Source of the DNA: an archaeon
GTDB lineage: Archaea > Nanobdellota > Nanobdellia > Woesearchaeales > GW2011-AR9
Assembly: GCA_018697095.1 (NCBI GenBank)
Contig: JABHSG010000001.1
Span: 62,001 to 126,000, forward strand
DNA length: 64,000 nucleotides
Reading direction: 5' to 3'
Shown here: piece by piece, positions 19,034 through 27,155 of the stretch
Position numbering within the stretch: the stretch's first letter is position 1
Layout of the letters: every line of letters starts with the position of its first letter
Program-made: the position numbers and the translations under genes
The notes under the pieces: generated by a model
What the model was told of the DNA's origin: nothing
Databases searched by the model: none
The model's input: the letters and a program-made list of their open reading frames with translations, nothing else

Positions 19034-20122
19034 ATGTTAAAACCAGAAATGCTCGGAAAATACACAGGTGCAATGCTTTTTCTAGCCCTTGTGGTTTTGG
19101 CATTTTTTGTGATCAAACCACTTGTACTCCCACTTTTCTTTGCAGGTTTACTTGGTTACATGCTTCAACCTCTTTACAGATGGATCAAAAAGAAAACTAA
19201 AAAACCAAACATTTCTTCTTTTGCAGTCTGCAGTCTTGTAGTTGTTACAATTCTAATTCCAACAGTTTACTTTTTCAAATTACTCTTACAAGAATCATAT
19301 GTTCTTTATCTTACAATCAAACAAAAATTAGCTATTGGAGTTTTAACTGGCTGTGATATCCAAGTATGTAATGCTATTTCAGAATTCGTTTCTATCCCTC
19401 AAGTCCAATTTCAAATTCAAGAAGCTTCCAGATACATTACAAACATTACAATCAATTGGAGTAGTGATCTTCTTTCTACTCTTCCAAGTATTTTACTAAA
19501 CGCTTTTGTAATGATCTTTGCACTATTTTATTTCCTACGTGATGGACCAGCATTAATTGAACGTATTGGATATTACTTAAGTGTTCAAAAAGCGCAATAT
19601 GCTAAAATTTTAAGAAGACTCCAAGATGCAACTCGCGGAATTGTTTACGGTTATCTTTTAATCGCACTCATCCAAGGGATCTTAGGTCTTATCGGATTTT
19701 TCATTTTTGGAGTAGAATCAGCTATTTTTTGGAGTATCGTTATGACTTTTTTTGCACTGATTCCTTTCGCTGGAACTGGAGTTATTTGGGGCCCAGCTGG
19801 ATTTTTAATGTTAACTTCTGGAATCACTGCTAGTGACCCAGTAATGATTTGGAAAGGAGTTGGTTTGCTAGCTTACGGTATCTTTGTGATTAGTAGTATT
19901 GACAATATCTTAAGGCCTTCCTTAATGGGAGACAAAGCAAAGATTCATCCAGCAATTATTATGTTAGGTATTTTTGGTGGGCTTGCATTTTTTGGAATCT
20001 TTGGAGTAATCATTGGACCAATTGTACTGTCTTTAGCATCAATTGTTGTAGAAACATACCTTGGTGATAAACCAAGTAAAAAAGAAATTAAAAAAATCCA
20101 AAAAATCCTAAAAGCAGGATAA
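19034..20122 (+). CDS. AI-2E family transporter (PerM/YdiK-like)
   Basis: A 362-residue integral membrane protein with the family layout. Two N-terminal helices (residues 9-50), a third near 66-85 and a soluble segment are followed by a helix with ALFYFLRDGP (about 172-181), then the conserved C-terminal set of helices with IPFAGTGVIWGPAGFLML and IHPAIIMLGIFGGLAFFGIFGVIIGPI. Members were named for autoinducer-2 export, but many act as Na+/H+ antiporters or exporters of unknown substrate, so no substrate is assigned. A TTTATATA box is centred 27 nt upstream of the ATG. The presenilin-like gene follows after 33 nt and may be co-transcribed. Confidence 0.85.
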   Translation: MLKPEMLGKYTGAMLFLALVVLAFFVIKPLVLPLFFAGLLGYMLQPLYRWIKKKTKKPNISSFAVCSLVVVTILIPTVYFFKLLLQESYVLYLTIKQKLAIGVLTGCDIQVCNAISEFVSIPQVQFQIQEASRYITNITINWSSDLLSTLPSILLNAFVMIFALFYFLRDGPALIERIGYYLSVQKAQYAKILRRLQDATRGIVYGYLLIALIQGILGLIGFFIFGVESAIFWSIVMTFFALIPFAGTGVIWGPAGFLMLTSGITASDPVMIWKGVGLLAYGIFVISSIDNILRPSLMGDKAKIHPAIIMLGIFGGLAFFGIFGVIIGPIVLSLASIVVETYLGDKPSKKEIKKIQKILKAG

Positions 20123-20155
20123 ACCAAACCTTTTCTTATTTTAAAAAATCCAAAA

Positions 20156-21091
20156 ATGAAACACTCAATTAAAACAACATTAATTTTACTTGCCCTATTT
20201 CTAATTAGTCAATACATTGGTTTACTTGTTGTCAACGCATACATAGACCCAATAGCGACTCAAGAAACTGGAATCACTCAATTCAAAGATGTTCCACTTG
20301 GTGAACGTCCACAGATGGAAGAAAACACCTCCTACATCCCTATCATTATTGCAATTCTTATTGGGACTGCCCTTATGCTAGGCATAATCAAACTTGGCGC
20401 CACAAAAATATTCAAGGCTTGGTTTTTCTTCGCCATAGTAATTACCTTAACAACCTCTCTCGCAGCAATTAACGTAATTGACAATGTAGCAGCTATAACT
20501 ATCGCAGCAGCCCTTGCACTCTGGAGAATTCAAAGACCTAACCCAATTATCCATAATGCAACTGAGCCACTCATTTACGCTGGAGTCGCTGCAATTTTTG
20601 TTCCAATTCTAAACCTCACATCCATCTCCATACTCTTAATTTTAATTGCCATCTATGACGCTTGGGCAGTTTGGAAATCTAAACATATGATTACTTTAGC
20701 AAAAGCACAAACAAAAGCCAACATGTTTGCCGGCCTTTCAATCCCAAGCCATTGGCTACAAAAAAAAAGTAATCCAAAAACCAACCTAAAAGTTGCTAAT
20801 CAAAAAATAACTAATTCAAAAATCACAAAAAAAGTAACAAAACAAATTAAAATAAAATCAACTAGCGCAATCTTAGGTGGTGGAGATATTGCTTTCCCAC
20901 TTCTATTTGCTGGAGTTCTTCTAAAAGACCACACATTAGCTGCAGCACTTATTGCTCCAATTTTTGCACTAGCTGCGCTCGCTTGGCTCTTCTTCAAAAG
21001 TAAACCTGGAAAATTTTACCCTGCAATGCCTTTTATCAGCGCAGCATGTTTTGTTTGTTTAGGATTCTTATGGGTCCTAAATCTTCTATAA
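20156..21091 (+). CDS. Presenilin / signal-peptide-peptidase-like intramembrane aspartyl protease (family A22)
   Basis: A 311-residue protein with nine or so hydrophobic segments. The diagnostic residues are present: YD at 167-168 in helix 6 (LIAIYDAWAVW), GGGD at 241-244 in helix 7 (the GxGD motif), and PAMP at 289-292 in place of the PAL motif. Asp168 and Asp244 would be the catalytic pair that cleaves transmembrane helices. A Lys/Asn-rich loop of about 40 residues (200-235) separates the two catalytic helices, as in archaeal PSH proteins. It lies 33 nt after the AI-2E transporter gene. Substrates may include leftover signal peptides; that is inferred from the family. Confidence 0.85.
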   Translation: MKHSIKTTLILLALFLISQYIGLLVVNAYIDPIATQETGITQFKDVPLGERPQMEENTSYIPIIIAILIGTALMLGIIKLGATKIFKAWFFFAIVITLTTSLAAINVIDNVAAITIAAALALWRIQRPNPIIHNATEPLIYAGVAAIFVPILNLTSISILLILIAIYDAWAVWKSKHMITLAKAQTKANMFAGLSIPSHWLQKKSNPKTNLKVANQKITNSKITKKVTKQIKIKSTSAILGGGDIAFPLLFAGVLLKDHTLAAALIAPIFALAALAWLFFKSKPGKFYPAMPFISAACFVCLGFLWVLNLL

Positions 21092-21181
21092 CTAAACCTA
21101 ACCTTCCTTATAACTAGAAATTTTTGTAACTAGACTTATTGTAACTAAAATCACAAGATAGAATTTTTTTACTGCTAGAAC

Positions 21182-21988
21182 TTATTTAAATCCACGAACT
21201 GGACTATGACTTAATAATGCATTAGAATTAAGCATAAGCCCTTTTTTAGAAGCAATACATTGAACTCCAGTTGCTTCGCTAAGTTCTCTACACATTATAA
21301 TTGGATCATATTTCAAAGCGCCTAAATCAAAGCCATTTAAAATCGCCATTTTTGGTTTTACAGATAACAATAGTTGTTTTGCGTCTTCCAAACTAAGGCT
21401 TTTCATATTTTCATCTTCGCGCACATTACTTGGCAAATCAAAAATAAGCATATCACAACCTTCCAAGTCTTCAAGTAATTCTTTTGTGAGTAAAGTTTTA
21501 CCAATATATCCAAGTAAAAATTTCGGAAAAAATAATTTGTATCCAAGTGCATCGTTATCGTTACTATCAACACGCACAGGATGAACTTCACATAAACTAA
21601 TTCCTACTTTGTTTCCTGGTTTAAGTACTACGAGCTTATCAAGCCTATCACGCTGCAATAAACGCAAACTAGCATCGCTCTCATCATTACCATTTACAAC
21701 ACTACTTGCAGCAACAAGAAGACCTCGCCGCTCAATTCCAGAATAAGTCATTGTATCAATTAATAAGCTTAAATCGTGAGTTTTGATCAAATCACTTGTT
21801 GAAGCCAAAAAAACAGTTGTCTGTTTAGGATTAATTCCAGCCTGAAGTGCAGAAAATAGTGCGCCAGGACCTGGATCCATATGAAATTGTACTCCATCGA
21901 ATTGTAATACGAGCCCTCCAGCACTATAGCCTCCGCGCGCAAGCACATTGCTTGACCCAGCTGATCCTAAAAAAATTATCTTTACCAT
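21182..21988 (-). CDS. Metallo-beta-lactamase-fold protein lacking the HxHxDH metal motif
   Basis: A 268-residue protein. The start MVKIIFLGSAGS and GGLVLQFDGVQFHMDPGPGA are typical of RNase Z-type metallo-beta-lactamase-fold enzymes, as is the ending (ILNGFDLGALKYDP). Where the family has a strand followed by HxHxDH, this protein has STSDLIKTHDLS (residues 63-74), so most metal ligands are missing and hydrolase activity is doubtful. Later ligand-like positions (VHPVRVDSNDNDALGYKL) are partly kept. It may be an inactive homologue with a binding role. It is followed on the other strand by tRNA-His. Confidence 0.7.
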   Translation of the reverse strand: MVKIIFLGSAGSSNVLARGGYSAGGLVLQFDGVQFHMDPGPGALFSALQAGINPKQTTVFLASTSDLIKTHDLSLLIDTMTYSGIERRGLLVAASSVVNGNDESDASLRLLQRDRLDKLVVLKPGNKVGISLCEVHPVRVDSNDNDALGYKLFFPKFLLGYIGKTLLTKELLEDLEGCDMLIFDLPSNVREDENMKSLSLEDAKQLLLSVKPKMAILNGFDLGALKYDPIIMCRELSEATGVQCIASKKGLMLNSNALLSHSPVRGFK

Positions 21989-22157
21989 AAATTCATCAAA
22001 CTCTTTCTTTTCAAAATATTTTGCTCAAAATTCCTTAATAAAGATTATTGTACTCCATTGTAGTTCATTGCACCAAAGTGAGCTAATTACAAGGTTTTAT
22101 CCTTGCTTCTCCCATAAGCTTTTTATAACTCCTAGCAAAAACTAAGCTATTCAAAAT

Positions 22158-22233
22158 GGTGGCCGTAGTGTAACGGTTAACATTCAAGCCTGTGGAGCTT
22201 GAGATGGGGGTTCGATTCCCCCCGGCTGCCCCA
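22158..22233 (+). tRNA. tRNA-His (GTG)
   Basis: A full cloverleaf can be drawn. Acceptor GTGGCCG (22159-22165) pairs with CGGCTGC (22223-22229); anticodon stem CAAGC/GCTTG encloses CTGTGGA with anticodon GTG; the T arm is GGGGG-TTCGATT-CCCCC. The His identity base G-1 (22158) faces C73 (22230), and CCA is encoded at 22231-22233. There is no intron. A TTTTTATA box lies about 30 nt upstream. The histidyl-tRNA synthetase gene follows about 560 bp downstream on the same strand. Confidence 0.95.
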
Positions 22234-22258
22234 TTTTATTCTAAATTCTTCTCGTAAT

Positions 22259-22350
22259 CACTCTATTCCACAATTAATCACATTTTTTCTCATGATTTTC
22301 CAATTAACCACTCTTTTCCGCAATTAATCACTTATTCCACTAATAATCCA
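22259..22350 (+). repeat. Degenerate direct repeats, unit like TTCCRCAATTAATCACT
   Basis: CACTCTATTCCACAATTAATCAC (22259-22281) recurs with two mismatches at 22309-22331. Shorter variants lie at about 22298-22311 (TTCCAATTAACCAC) and 22335-22350 (TTCCACTAATAATCC). The cluster fills the space between tRNA-His and the promoter of the small ORF at 22408. Confidence 0.5.
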
Positions 22351-22378
22351 AAAGATCCATTATCTTTATGTCAAGACC

Positions 22379-22386
22379 AATATATA
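22379..22386 (+). promoter_or_regulatory. TATA box of the 30-residue basic ORF
   Basis: AATATATAC is centred 26 nt upstream of the ATG at 22408, the same geometry as the leaderless genes elsewhere in the window. Confidence 0.5.
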
Positions 22387-22407
22387 CTTCAGAGCACCAC
22401 CATTCTC

Positions 22408-22500
22408 ATGGCAACTAGAAAAGGAAATAATAAGAAAACCAAACCACTAATCCCCCTAAAATCTCCCCGCTCTAGTCGGTATCGCAAATGGGCCCATTAA
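22408..22500 (+). CDS. Small basic protein, 30 residues
   Basis: An ORF beginning MATRKGNNKKTKPLIPL and ending RYRKWAH. Ten of 30 residues are Lys or Arg and none is Asp or Glu, so it would bind nucleic acid or ribosomes if expressed. Support is indirect but specific: an optimal TATA box 26 nt upstream, a proper ATG, a GC-richer stretch than the surrounding DNA, and placement between tRNA-His and hisS. I know no family; it is not recognisable as eL39 or eL41. Chance cannot be excluded at this length. Confidence 0.5.
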   Translation: MATRKGNNKKTKPLIPLKSPRSSRYRKWAH

Positions 22501-22519
22501 TACAAAACATAAAATTACT

Positions 22520-22747
22520 ATGTTAGGGATTTCCAATATACTATTATCAAATATCTTAAATATCGATTTTAGTATTAGCGCATCACAAAAAGCAATTGTA
22601 ATCACCATTGCGATACTTTTAGAATGCTTTATTCTTTTTCATTTGGTACAAAGGAACCATTGGTTCCTTGCACAAGAAAGATTTACTCTTTTTATACAAG
22701 AGATTTTAATTCAAAGTTCTAAGCATCTTAAATTCAAGATATATTAA
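22520..22747 (+). CDS. Possible small membrane protein, 75 residues
   Basis: It starts 20 nt after the small basic ORF. It contains one hydrophobic helix (AIVITIAILLECFILFHLV, residues 24-42) and a polar tail with several aromatic residues. Codon use is AT-rich and unremarkable, no convincing TATA box stands at the usual distance, and no family is recognised. It may be translated from the transcript of the 30-residue ORF, or it may be a chance frame in an AT-rich spacer. Confidence 0.3.
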   Translation: MLGISNILLSNILNIDFSISASQKAIVITIAILLECFILFHLVQRNHWFLAQERFTLFIQEILIQSSKHLKFKIY

Positions 22748-22796
22748 TAAAGAATTAAAACAAAGTATAAACACTCAATATAAAGGCAAACCAACC

Positions 22797-24128
22797 ATGG
22801 CAAAACTACAACTAGCAAAAGGAGCACGCGATATTCCTCCAGAGATTAAACTAATCAAAAACGAAGTAATAAACAAACTTCAAACTAGTTTCGAGCGTTA
22901 CGGGTTTTCTCCAATTGAAACACCAATATTAGAACGCATGGAAACTCTAAATGCCAAGTTCGCAGCAGGTGAAGCCAGCGACGCACTTTCTGAAATTTTC
23001 AATGTTACAGACAACGCAAATAGAGCCTTAGCTTTAAGATTCGATCTTACAGTTCCGTTTGCAAGATACGTAGCAATGAACAAAGGAATGAAAATGCCAA
23101 TCAAACGTTATGAAATTGGCAGAGTTTACCGTGATGGCCCAATTAAACTTGGACGTTACCGAGAATTTTGGCAATCTGATTGTGACATTGTTGGAACTAA
23201 AAGTATGTTAGCTGAAGCTGAACTACTTGCTATTGCTCAAAATTTCTTCAAATCAATTAACGTAGACACAGTCATCAAAGTAAACAACCGTAAAGTCCTA
23301 ACTGGAATTTTAAAACAAGTAGGCATAGAAACAAAAAAAGAAATCGAATCAGCAATAATTAGTATTGATAAGTTAGATAAAATCCAAATCAGTGGAGTTA
23401 CAAAAGAACTTCTTGAAAAAGGTTTCAATGAAGAACAAACAAACAAATTATTCCAAATTATAAAACCAGGAATCACAATTAAGCAACTTAAAGACAAATT
23501 AGGTTACCCTGAAGCAATGCAAGGTCTAAAGGAATTGGAAGAACTTTTTTCTTACTTAAAATCACAAGGAACAAACTCTGCAGTTTTTGATATTTCACTT
23601 GCTCGTGGACTTGCATATTACACTGGAACTGTTTTTGAGGCATTTGACAAAGATCCTAGTGGCCCAGTTAAATCCAGCCTTTGTGGTGGTGGCAGATACG
23701 ATGATATGATTGGCGGTTTCCAAGGAGGGAACCAAATAGTGCCAGCAGTTGGAATCAGTTTTGGTATAGAACCAACAATTGATATTTTAAAAAGTCAAAA
23801 ACAAAAAGGCGACAAGAATAAGCCACTTGCAAAATCTCCAGCACAGCTCTACATCATCCCAATAGGTGACGAAGCAGTCACAAATAAATGTCTTGAAATT
23901 GCTAGTGAATTTCGTGAAGCTGATATTAACGTAGCATTCTCCATTGGAAAAAAAGGTGTCTCTAAAAATCTTGACTATGCAAATTACCAAGGAATTCCAT
24001 TTGTAGCAATCATTGGAAAAAACGAACTAGAGACAGATAAAATATCACTCAAGAATATGTTTACTGGCGATGAACAAAAAATCAGTGTTGAGGAAGCTGT
24101 GTTATTACTAGAAAAATCAAAAAATTAA
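22797..24128 (+). CDS. hisS: Histidyl-tRNA synthetase
   Basis: A 443-residue class II aminoacyl-tRNA synthetase that charges tRNA-His. Visible motifs are motif 1 region GFSPIETPILERMETL (about residues 38-53), RFDLTVPFARYVA (82-94), motif 2 region YEIGRVYRDGP, FWQSDCDIVG (about 124-133), the His-A sequence RGLAYYTGTVFEAF, and motif 3 region GGGRYDDMIGGF followed by VGISFGIEP. The C-terminal anticodon-binding domain begins at about 345. Length is normal. A TATA-like box lies 28 nt upstream of the ATG. The tRNA-His gene lies just upstream on the same strand. Confidence 0.96.
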   Translation: MAKLQLAKGARDIPPEIKLIKNEVINKLQTSFERYGFSPIETPILERMETLNAKFAAGEASDALSEIFNVTDNANRALALRFDLTVPFARYVAMNKGMKMPIKRYEIGRVYRDGPIKLGRYREFWQSDCDIVGTKSMLAEAELLAIAQNFFKSINVDTVIKVNNRKVLTGILKQVGIETKKEIESAIISIDKLDKIQISGVTKELLEKGFNEEQTNKLFQIIKPGITIKQLKDKLGYPEAMQGLKELEELFSYLKSQGTNSAVFDISLARGLAYYTGTVFEAFDKDPSGPVKSSLCGGGRYDDMIGGFQGGNQIVPAVGISFGIEPTIDILKSQKQKGDKNKPLAKSPAQLYIIPIGDEAVTNKCLEIASEFREADINVAFSIGKKGVSKNLDYANYQGIPFVAIIGKNELETDKISLKNMFTGDEQKISVEEAVLLLEKSKN

Positions 24129-24145
24129 AACTAAATTTTTTTTAA

Positions 24146-24496
24146 TTAAGGTACATTTGAGTTAGGAGTATCACTGCCTTCAGATCCAAAATGATATTGT
24201 CCAAGTAACCCGAGTAAACCAAGTGCAGATCCTTCAAACATAGCACTCAATGCCAACCCAAAGTTATCATCATACCCATATGTTGCAATATAAGTACAAG
24301 CTGCAGCAGCAATTAAATCTCCTACAACAAATGCAGCAGAAGATACATGATACATGTGATCTCTAAAATGATCACTAATAACACCCTCTAATTGAGAATC
24401 AGCTGGAACTTGGTCAACTAAGTGATTACTGTGACCACTAGTTAAACCCCCTAAATCAGAGCCTTCACTTCTATCAATATAACTATCTTCATGCAT
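24146..24496 (-). CDS. Small membrane protein, 116 residues
   Basis: The N-terminal half is acidic and His-rich (EGSDLGGLTSGHSNHLVD). Two hydrophobic helices follow (about 54-73, AAFVVGDLIAAAACTYI, and 79-98, GLALSAMFEGSALGLLGLLG), and a short acidic tail. I do not recognise it. Its ATG is 25.5 nt from the centre of a palindromic TTTAAA that also serves the divergent gene at 24549, which supports real expression. The start is 24496. Confidence 0.5.
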   Translation of the reverse strand: MHEDSYIDRSEGSDLGGLTSGHSNHLVDQVPADSQLEGVISDHFRDHMYHVSSAAFVVGDLIAAAACTYIATYGYDDNFGLALSAMFEGSALGLLGLLGQYHFGSEGSDTPNSNVP

Positions 24497-24518
24497 CTCC
24501 CTCTTGCCAAGCGATTGC

Positions 24519-24524
24519 TTTAAA
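24519..24524. promoter_or_regulatory. Shared bidirectional TATA-like box
   Basis: TTTAAA, a perfect palindrome in the context GCTTTAAAAATC, is centred at 24521.5: 25.5 nt from the ATG of the minus gene (24496) and 27.5 nt from the ATG of the plus gene (24549). One box therefore fits both leaderless genes. Confidence 0.55.
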
Positions 24525-24548
24525 AATCATTCGATTAAACCATACTAA

Positions 24549-24770
24549 ATGGAAGAAAAAACAAATGCTCACGATATCAAAGAATCTACAAAAAATGTTC
24601 CTAAACATCCAATTTCAACAAACAAGAAGGTTCTAAGTATCATTGTTGCAGCAGTTGTAATTCTTAATCTGGTTCTTTTCTCCTTTCATGTCTATGGTAC
24701 AGGGCCATTTTGGATAGTCTTAGTGAGTGGAGCACTACTTGCTTATTTAGTAGTTCCAAAACTAAAATAG
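24549..24770 (+). CDS. Small two-helix membrane protein, 73 residues
   Basis: The first 26 residues are charged and polar. Two hydrophobic helices follow, about 27-46 (VLSIIVAAVVILNLVLFSF) and 51-68 (GPFWIVLVSGALLAYLVV), ending PKLK. No family is recognised. It has a shared TATA-like box with the divergent gene at 24496. It ends 5 nt before the stop of the convergent RNA methyltransferase gene. Confidence 0.55.
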   Translation: MEEKTNAHDIKESTKNVPKHPISTNKKVLSIIVAAVVILNLVLFSFHVYGTGPFWIVLVSGALLAYLVVPKLK

Positions 24771-24775
24771 AAAAA

Positions 24776-26023
24776 CTAACTTTCTTTCAGAATTAATTCT
24801 ACAACGCCTTCCATGTGATTGGTCTGCGGAAACAAGTCAAGCATTGCCACTGATTTTTTTACATAACCTGCAGCTTCAAATTTCAGTAACTCTTTACTAA
24901 GCTGCTTTGGATTACAACTAATATACACAATTCTTGATGGCATTAGTTCAAGTAGGCGACGTATAGCTTTAGGAGTCATTCCTGAGCGTGGTGGATCACA
25001 AACAACAAACAATTTCTTAGCATTCGACCTATCACTGTGTTTCAAAATATCAAGTGGAACTTTATTACGTAGTTGTTTAGCTTCAGACACATAAGCACTA
25101 ACCTTCCCACTTAATTCATTAGCAATAATATTTTTTTGAGCAATTTCAATCGAAGGCGCAAAACTCTCAACTACAAACACCTTATCAAATAAATCAGCCA
25201 GAGCAATTCCAAAGGTACCAACACCACCATACAAATCTAGTAGCTCCACATCCTTCGCCTCAAACCCACCTTCAATATCTACAAATAAACTCCTAACATA
25301 CTTAATCATTTTTTCAGCCATATTTGGGTTGTTTTGAAAAAATCCCTGAATAGAATAATAATATTTATGCCCACATAATTCCTCAAGCAAAAACTCTGAT
25401 CCTTTAACAACAAAATATTCAGTACTAATACTCATATCTCTTTTACGATCAACATAAGTTATCAAAACATTCTTAGCGCTACACAAATTACTTGAAGCAT
25501 AAGTTTTAACTTTCTCAACTGCTTCAGCCAAACGACTACTATCACTATTCAAAACAAATGAAAGTGATGAATCGCCACTTTTTGTAATCCGTACAACAAC
25601 GTATTTGAAACTTCCACGTTGTTTATGTAAGTCAAAATTATCTATTCCACTTGGGTCAAAAAACTTCTCTCTAACTTCATTCAATAATTTATTTACTGCA
25701 AGCATAGAGATATCACATTTATCAATATCAACAATTTTGTCCCACTGCCCTTTTTTACGAAATCCAAGCCCTTTTGCATGAACAATAAAATCCATTCGAT
25801 TACGATAATTAAAATCATCTCCACTAAATACCTTGATTTCAGAAGCATCAATTCCAACATATCGTGCAAGTAGGTCTTTTTTATTAGAAACTTGTACAGA
25901 ATAATCAATATGTTGCGATCTGCACCCACCACATTTACCAAAGTACTCACAGCGCGGTTCTACGGTAACTCCAGAATCACCAGATTCTTTCTTTTCCTCA
26001 GCAACAATTGCTTCTTGATCCAT
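24776..26023 (-). CDS. RNA (uracil-C5) methyltransferase, TrmA/RlmD family
   Basis: A 415-residue protein. An iron-sulfur cluster signature lies near the N-terminus (CEYFGKCGGCRSQH, about residues 25-38). A central RNA-binding region follows, then a Rossmann domain with LDLYGGVGTFGIALAD (SAM binding), the catalytic strand CDPPRSGM, the ISCNP motif (Cys nucleophile) and a final QTNHMEGVVELI. The family methylates U54 of tRNA or specific uridines of 23S rRNA; archaeal members do both, so the target is open. No TRAM domain precedes the cluster, as in archaeal homologues. A TTTCTTAAAG box lies about 27 nt upstream. Confidence 0.9.
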   Translation of the reverse strand: MDQEAIVAEEKKESGDSGVTVEPRCEYFGKCGGCRSQHIDYSVQVSNKKDLLARYVGIDASEIKVFSGDDFNYRNRMDFIVHAKGLGFRKKGQWDKIVDIDKCDISMLAVNKLLNEVREKFFDPSGIDNFDLHKQRGSFKYVVVRITKSGDSSLSFVLNSDSSRLAEAVEKVKTYASSNLCSAKNVLITYVDRKRDMSISTEYFVVKGSEFLLEELCGHKYYYSIQGFFQNNPNMAEKMIKYVRSLFVDIEGGFEAKDVELLDLYGGVGTFGIALADLFDKVFVVESFAPSIEIAQKNIIANELSGKVSAYVSEAKQLRNKVPLDILKHSDRSNAKKLFVVCDPPRSGMTPKAIRRLLELMPSRIVYISCNPKQLSKELLKFEAAGYVKKSVAMLDLFPQTNHMEGVVELILKES

Positions 26024-26077
26024 AAACTAAAAATCAAAGTCCTACTTTAAGAAACTAACCTAAAAAACAACTAAATT

Positions 26078-27031
26078 CTACCATAAATCATCTGGATGCC
26101 TAGTATAAACCTCTGCACCATCTTTAGTAACAATCATAGAATGTTCAAACTGCGCAACCATCCCACCACTTACTTCAACTAGTGGTGGATAAGATTCAAA
26201 AGACCGATTGCGACTCAATTCACGTAGAGCAAGTACAGTTGGAGTCTTTCCAAATTCTCGTGTCAACCAACGCGTAGTAAATGGTAAACCTTTTTGCGAC
26301 TTAACAAATGACAAAACTTTTTTGGCATAAGGAGACCTAGTACTAACAGAACCATTAAGCATAAAAATTGTTGATCTCCCAGCAGCTTTAATCATCCCTT
26401 GCCCATTAGTTACAAACGGTTCAATTGCAATTTGCATACCAGCCAAAACTTTCTCATTTTCTCCAGTATCAAAGCTTGGTATAGAAATTCCTGCATGAAC
26501 TTTGTAAGGTGCAAGTGTATGTCCAGACAAATTTTTGATAGTCACATAGCCAAGTTTCTCAGCTTCTACAGATTGCGCAGCACCTAATTCTGAAATTGCC
26601 ACTCCATCCTTAACCTTAGCAATAGCTGCAGTAAGTGCGTTACGTGAAGCCATAATCATGTCATGCCATTTTCCACCAGTTCCAATTCCTTCTGGTCCGC
26701 CAGGTGCACCTACTTCAATTGTCATTGCATTATCAGCAATCATCCCATCAATATGTACTCCAGTATCAATTTTAATTAACTGACCTGCTTCTGTCACTCC
26801 ACTTTCATCTTCTTCCGGACAAAAATGTGCAGCGCAAGAATCAACTGCTAATTGCGCCCATGCGATTCCCCCGCCAAGTTCTAATATACGTTTTTCACAA
26901 TAATCCATTACTTCAAGAAACGAAGTTCCAGCTTTCAAAAGTTTCAAAGCACCCTCTCGGCGCACAATAGCTGCAATCCGTCCAGCTTCTCGAAGTTTCA
27001 CTTTCTCTTCTTCATTAAGAATATGGTCCAT
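26078..27031 (-). CDS. map: Methionine aminopeptidase, type II
   Basis: A 317-residue cytoplasmic dinuclear metalloprotease that removes the initiator methionine. Family elements are ACCESS helix-type start EEEKVKLREAGRIAAIV, KIDTGVHIDGMIADNAMTI (the two metal-binding Asp), LSGHTLAPYKVHAG with the metal-binding His, IAIEPFVTNG with a Glu ligand, and the C-terminal EHSMIVT. The 60-residue insertion bearing SYPPLVE marks type II. It is slightly longer than most archaeal Maps because of a Gly-rich insertion (GAPGGPEGIGTGGKW) after the Asp pair. A TTTATAAC box lies about 27 nt upstream of the ATG. Confidence 0.95.
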   Translation of the reverse strand: MDHILNEEEKVKLREAGRIAAIVRREGALKLLKAGTSFLEVMDYCEKRILELGGGIAWAQLAVDSCAAHFCPEEDESGVTEAGQLIKIDTGVHIDGMIADNAMTIEVGAPGGPEGIGTGGKWHDMIMASRNALTAAIAKVKDGVAISELGAAQSVEAEKLGYVTIKNLSGHTLAPYKVHAGISIPSFDTGENEKVLAGMQIAIEPFVTNGQGMIKAAGRSTIFMLNGSVSTRSPYAKKVLSFVKSQKGLPFTTRWLTREFGKTPTVLALRELSRNRSFESYPPLVEVSGGMVAQFEHSMIVTKDGAEVYTRHPDDLW

Positions 27032-27155
27032 AATAAACCAATTTACAAAACATCAGTTATAAACCTTTAGTAGTCAATCTATTACTAAAATAAACTGCTA
27101 TCCAAAAAGCTCAAATGACGCAAAATATATATACCAAAAAAATATTTCTAAAAAT

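Noticed and set aside
22258-22350. CRISPR array
   Set aside because: The repeats are short, degenerate and irregularly spaced, with no cas genes in the window.
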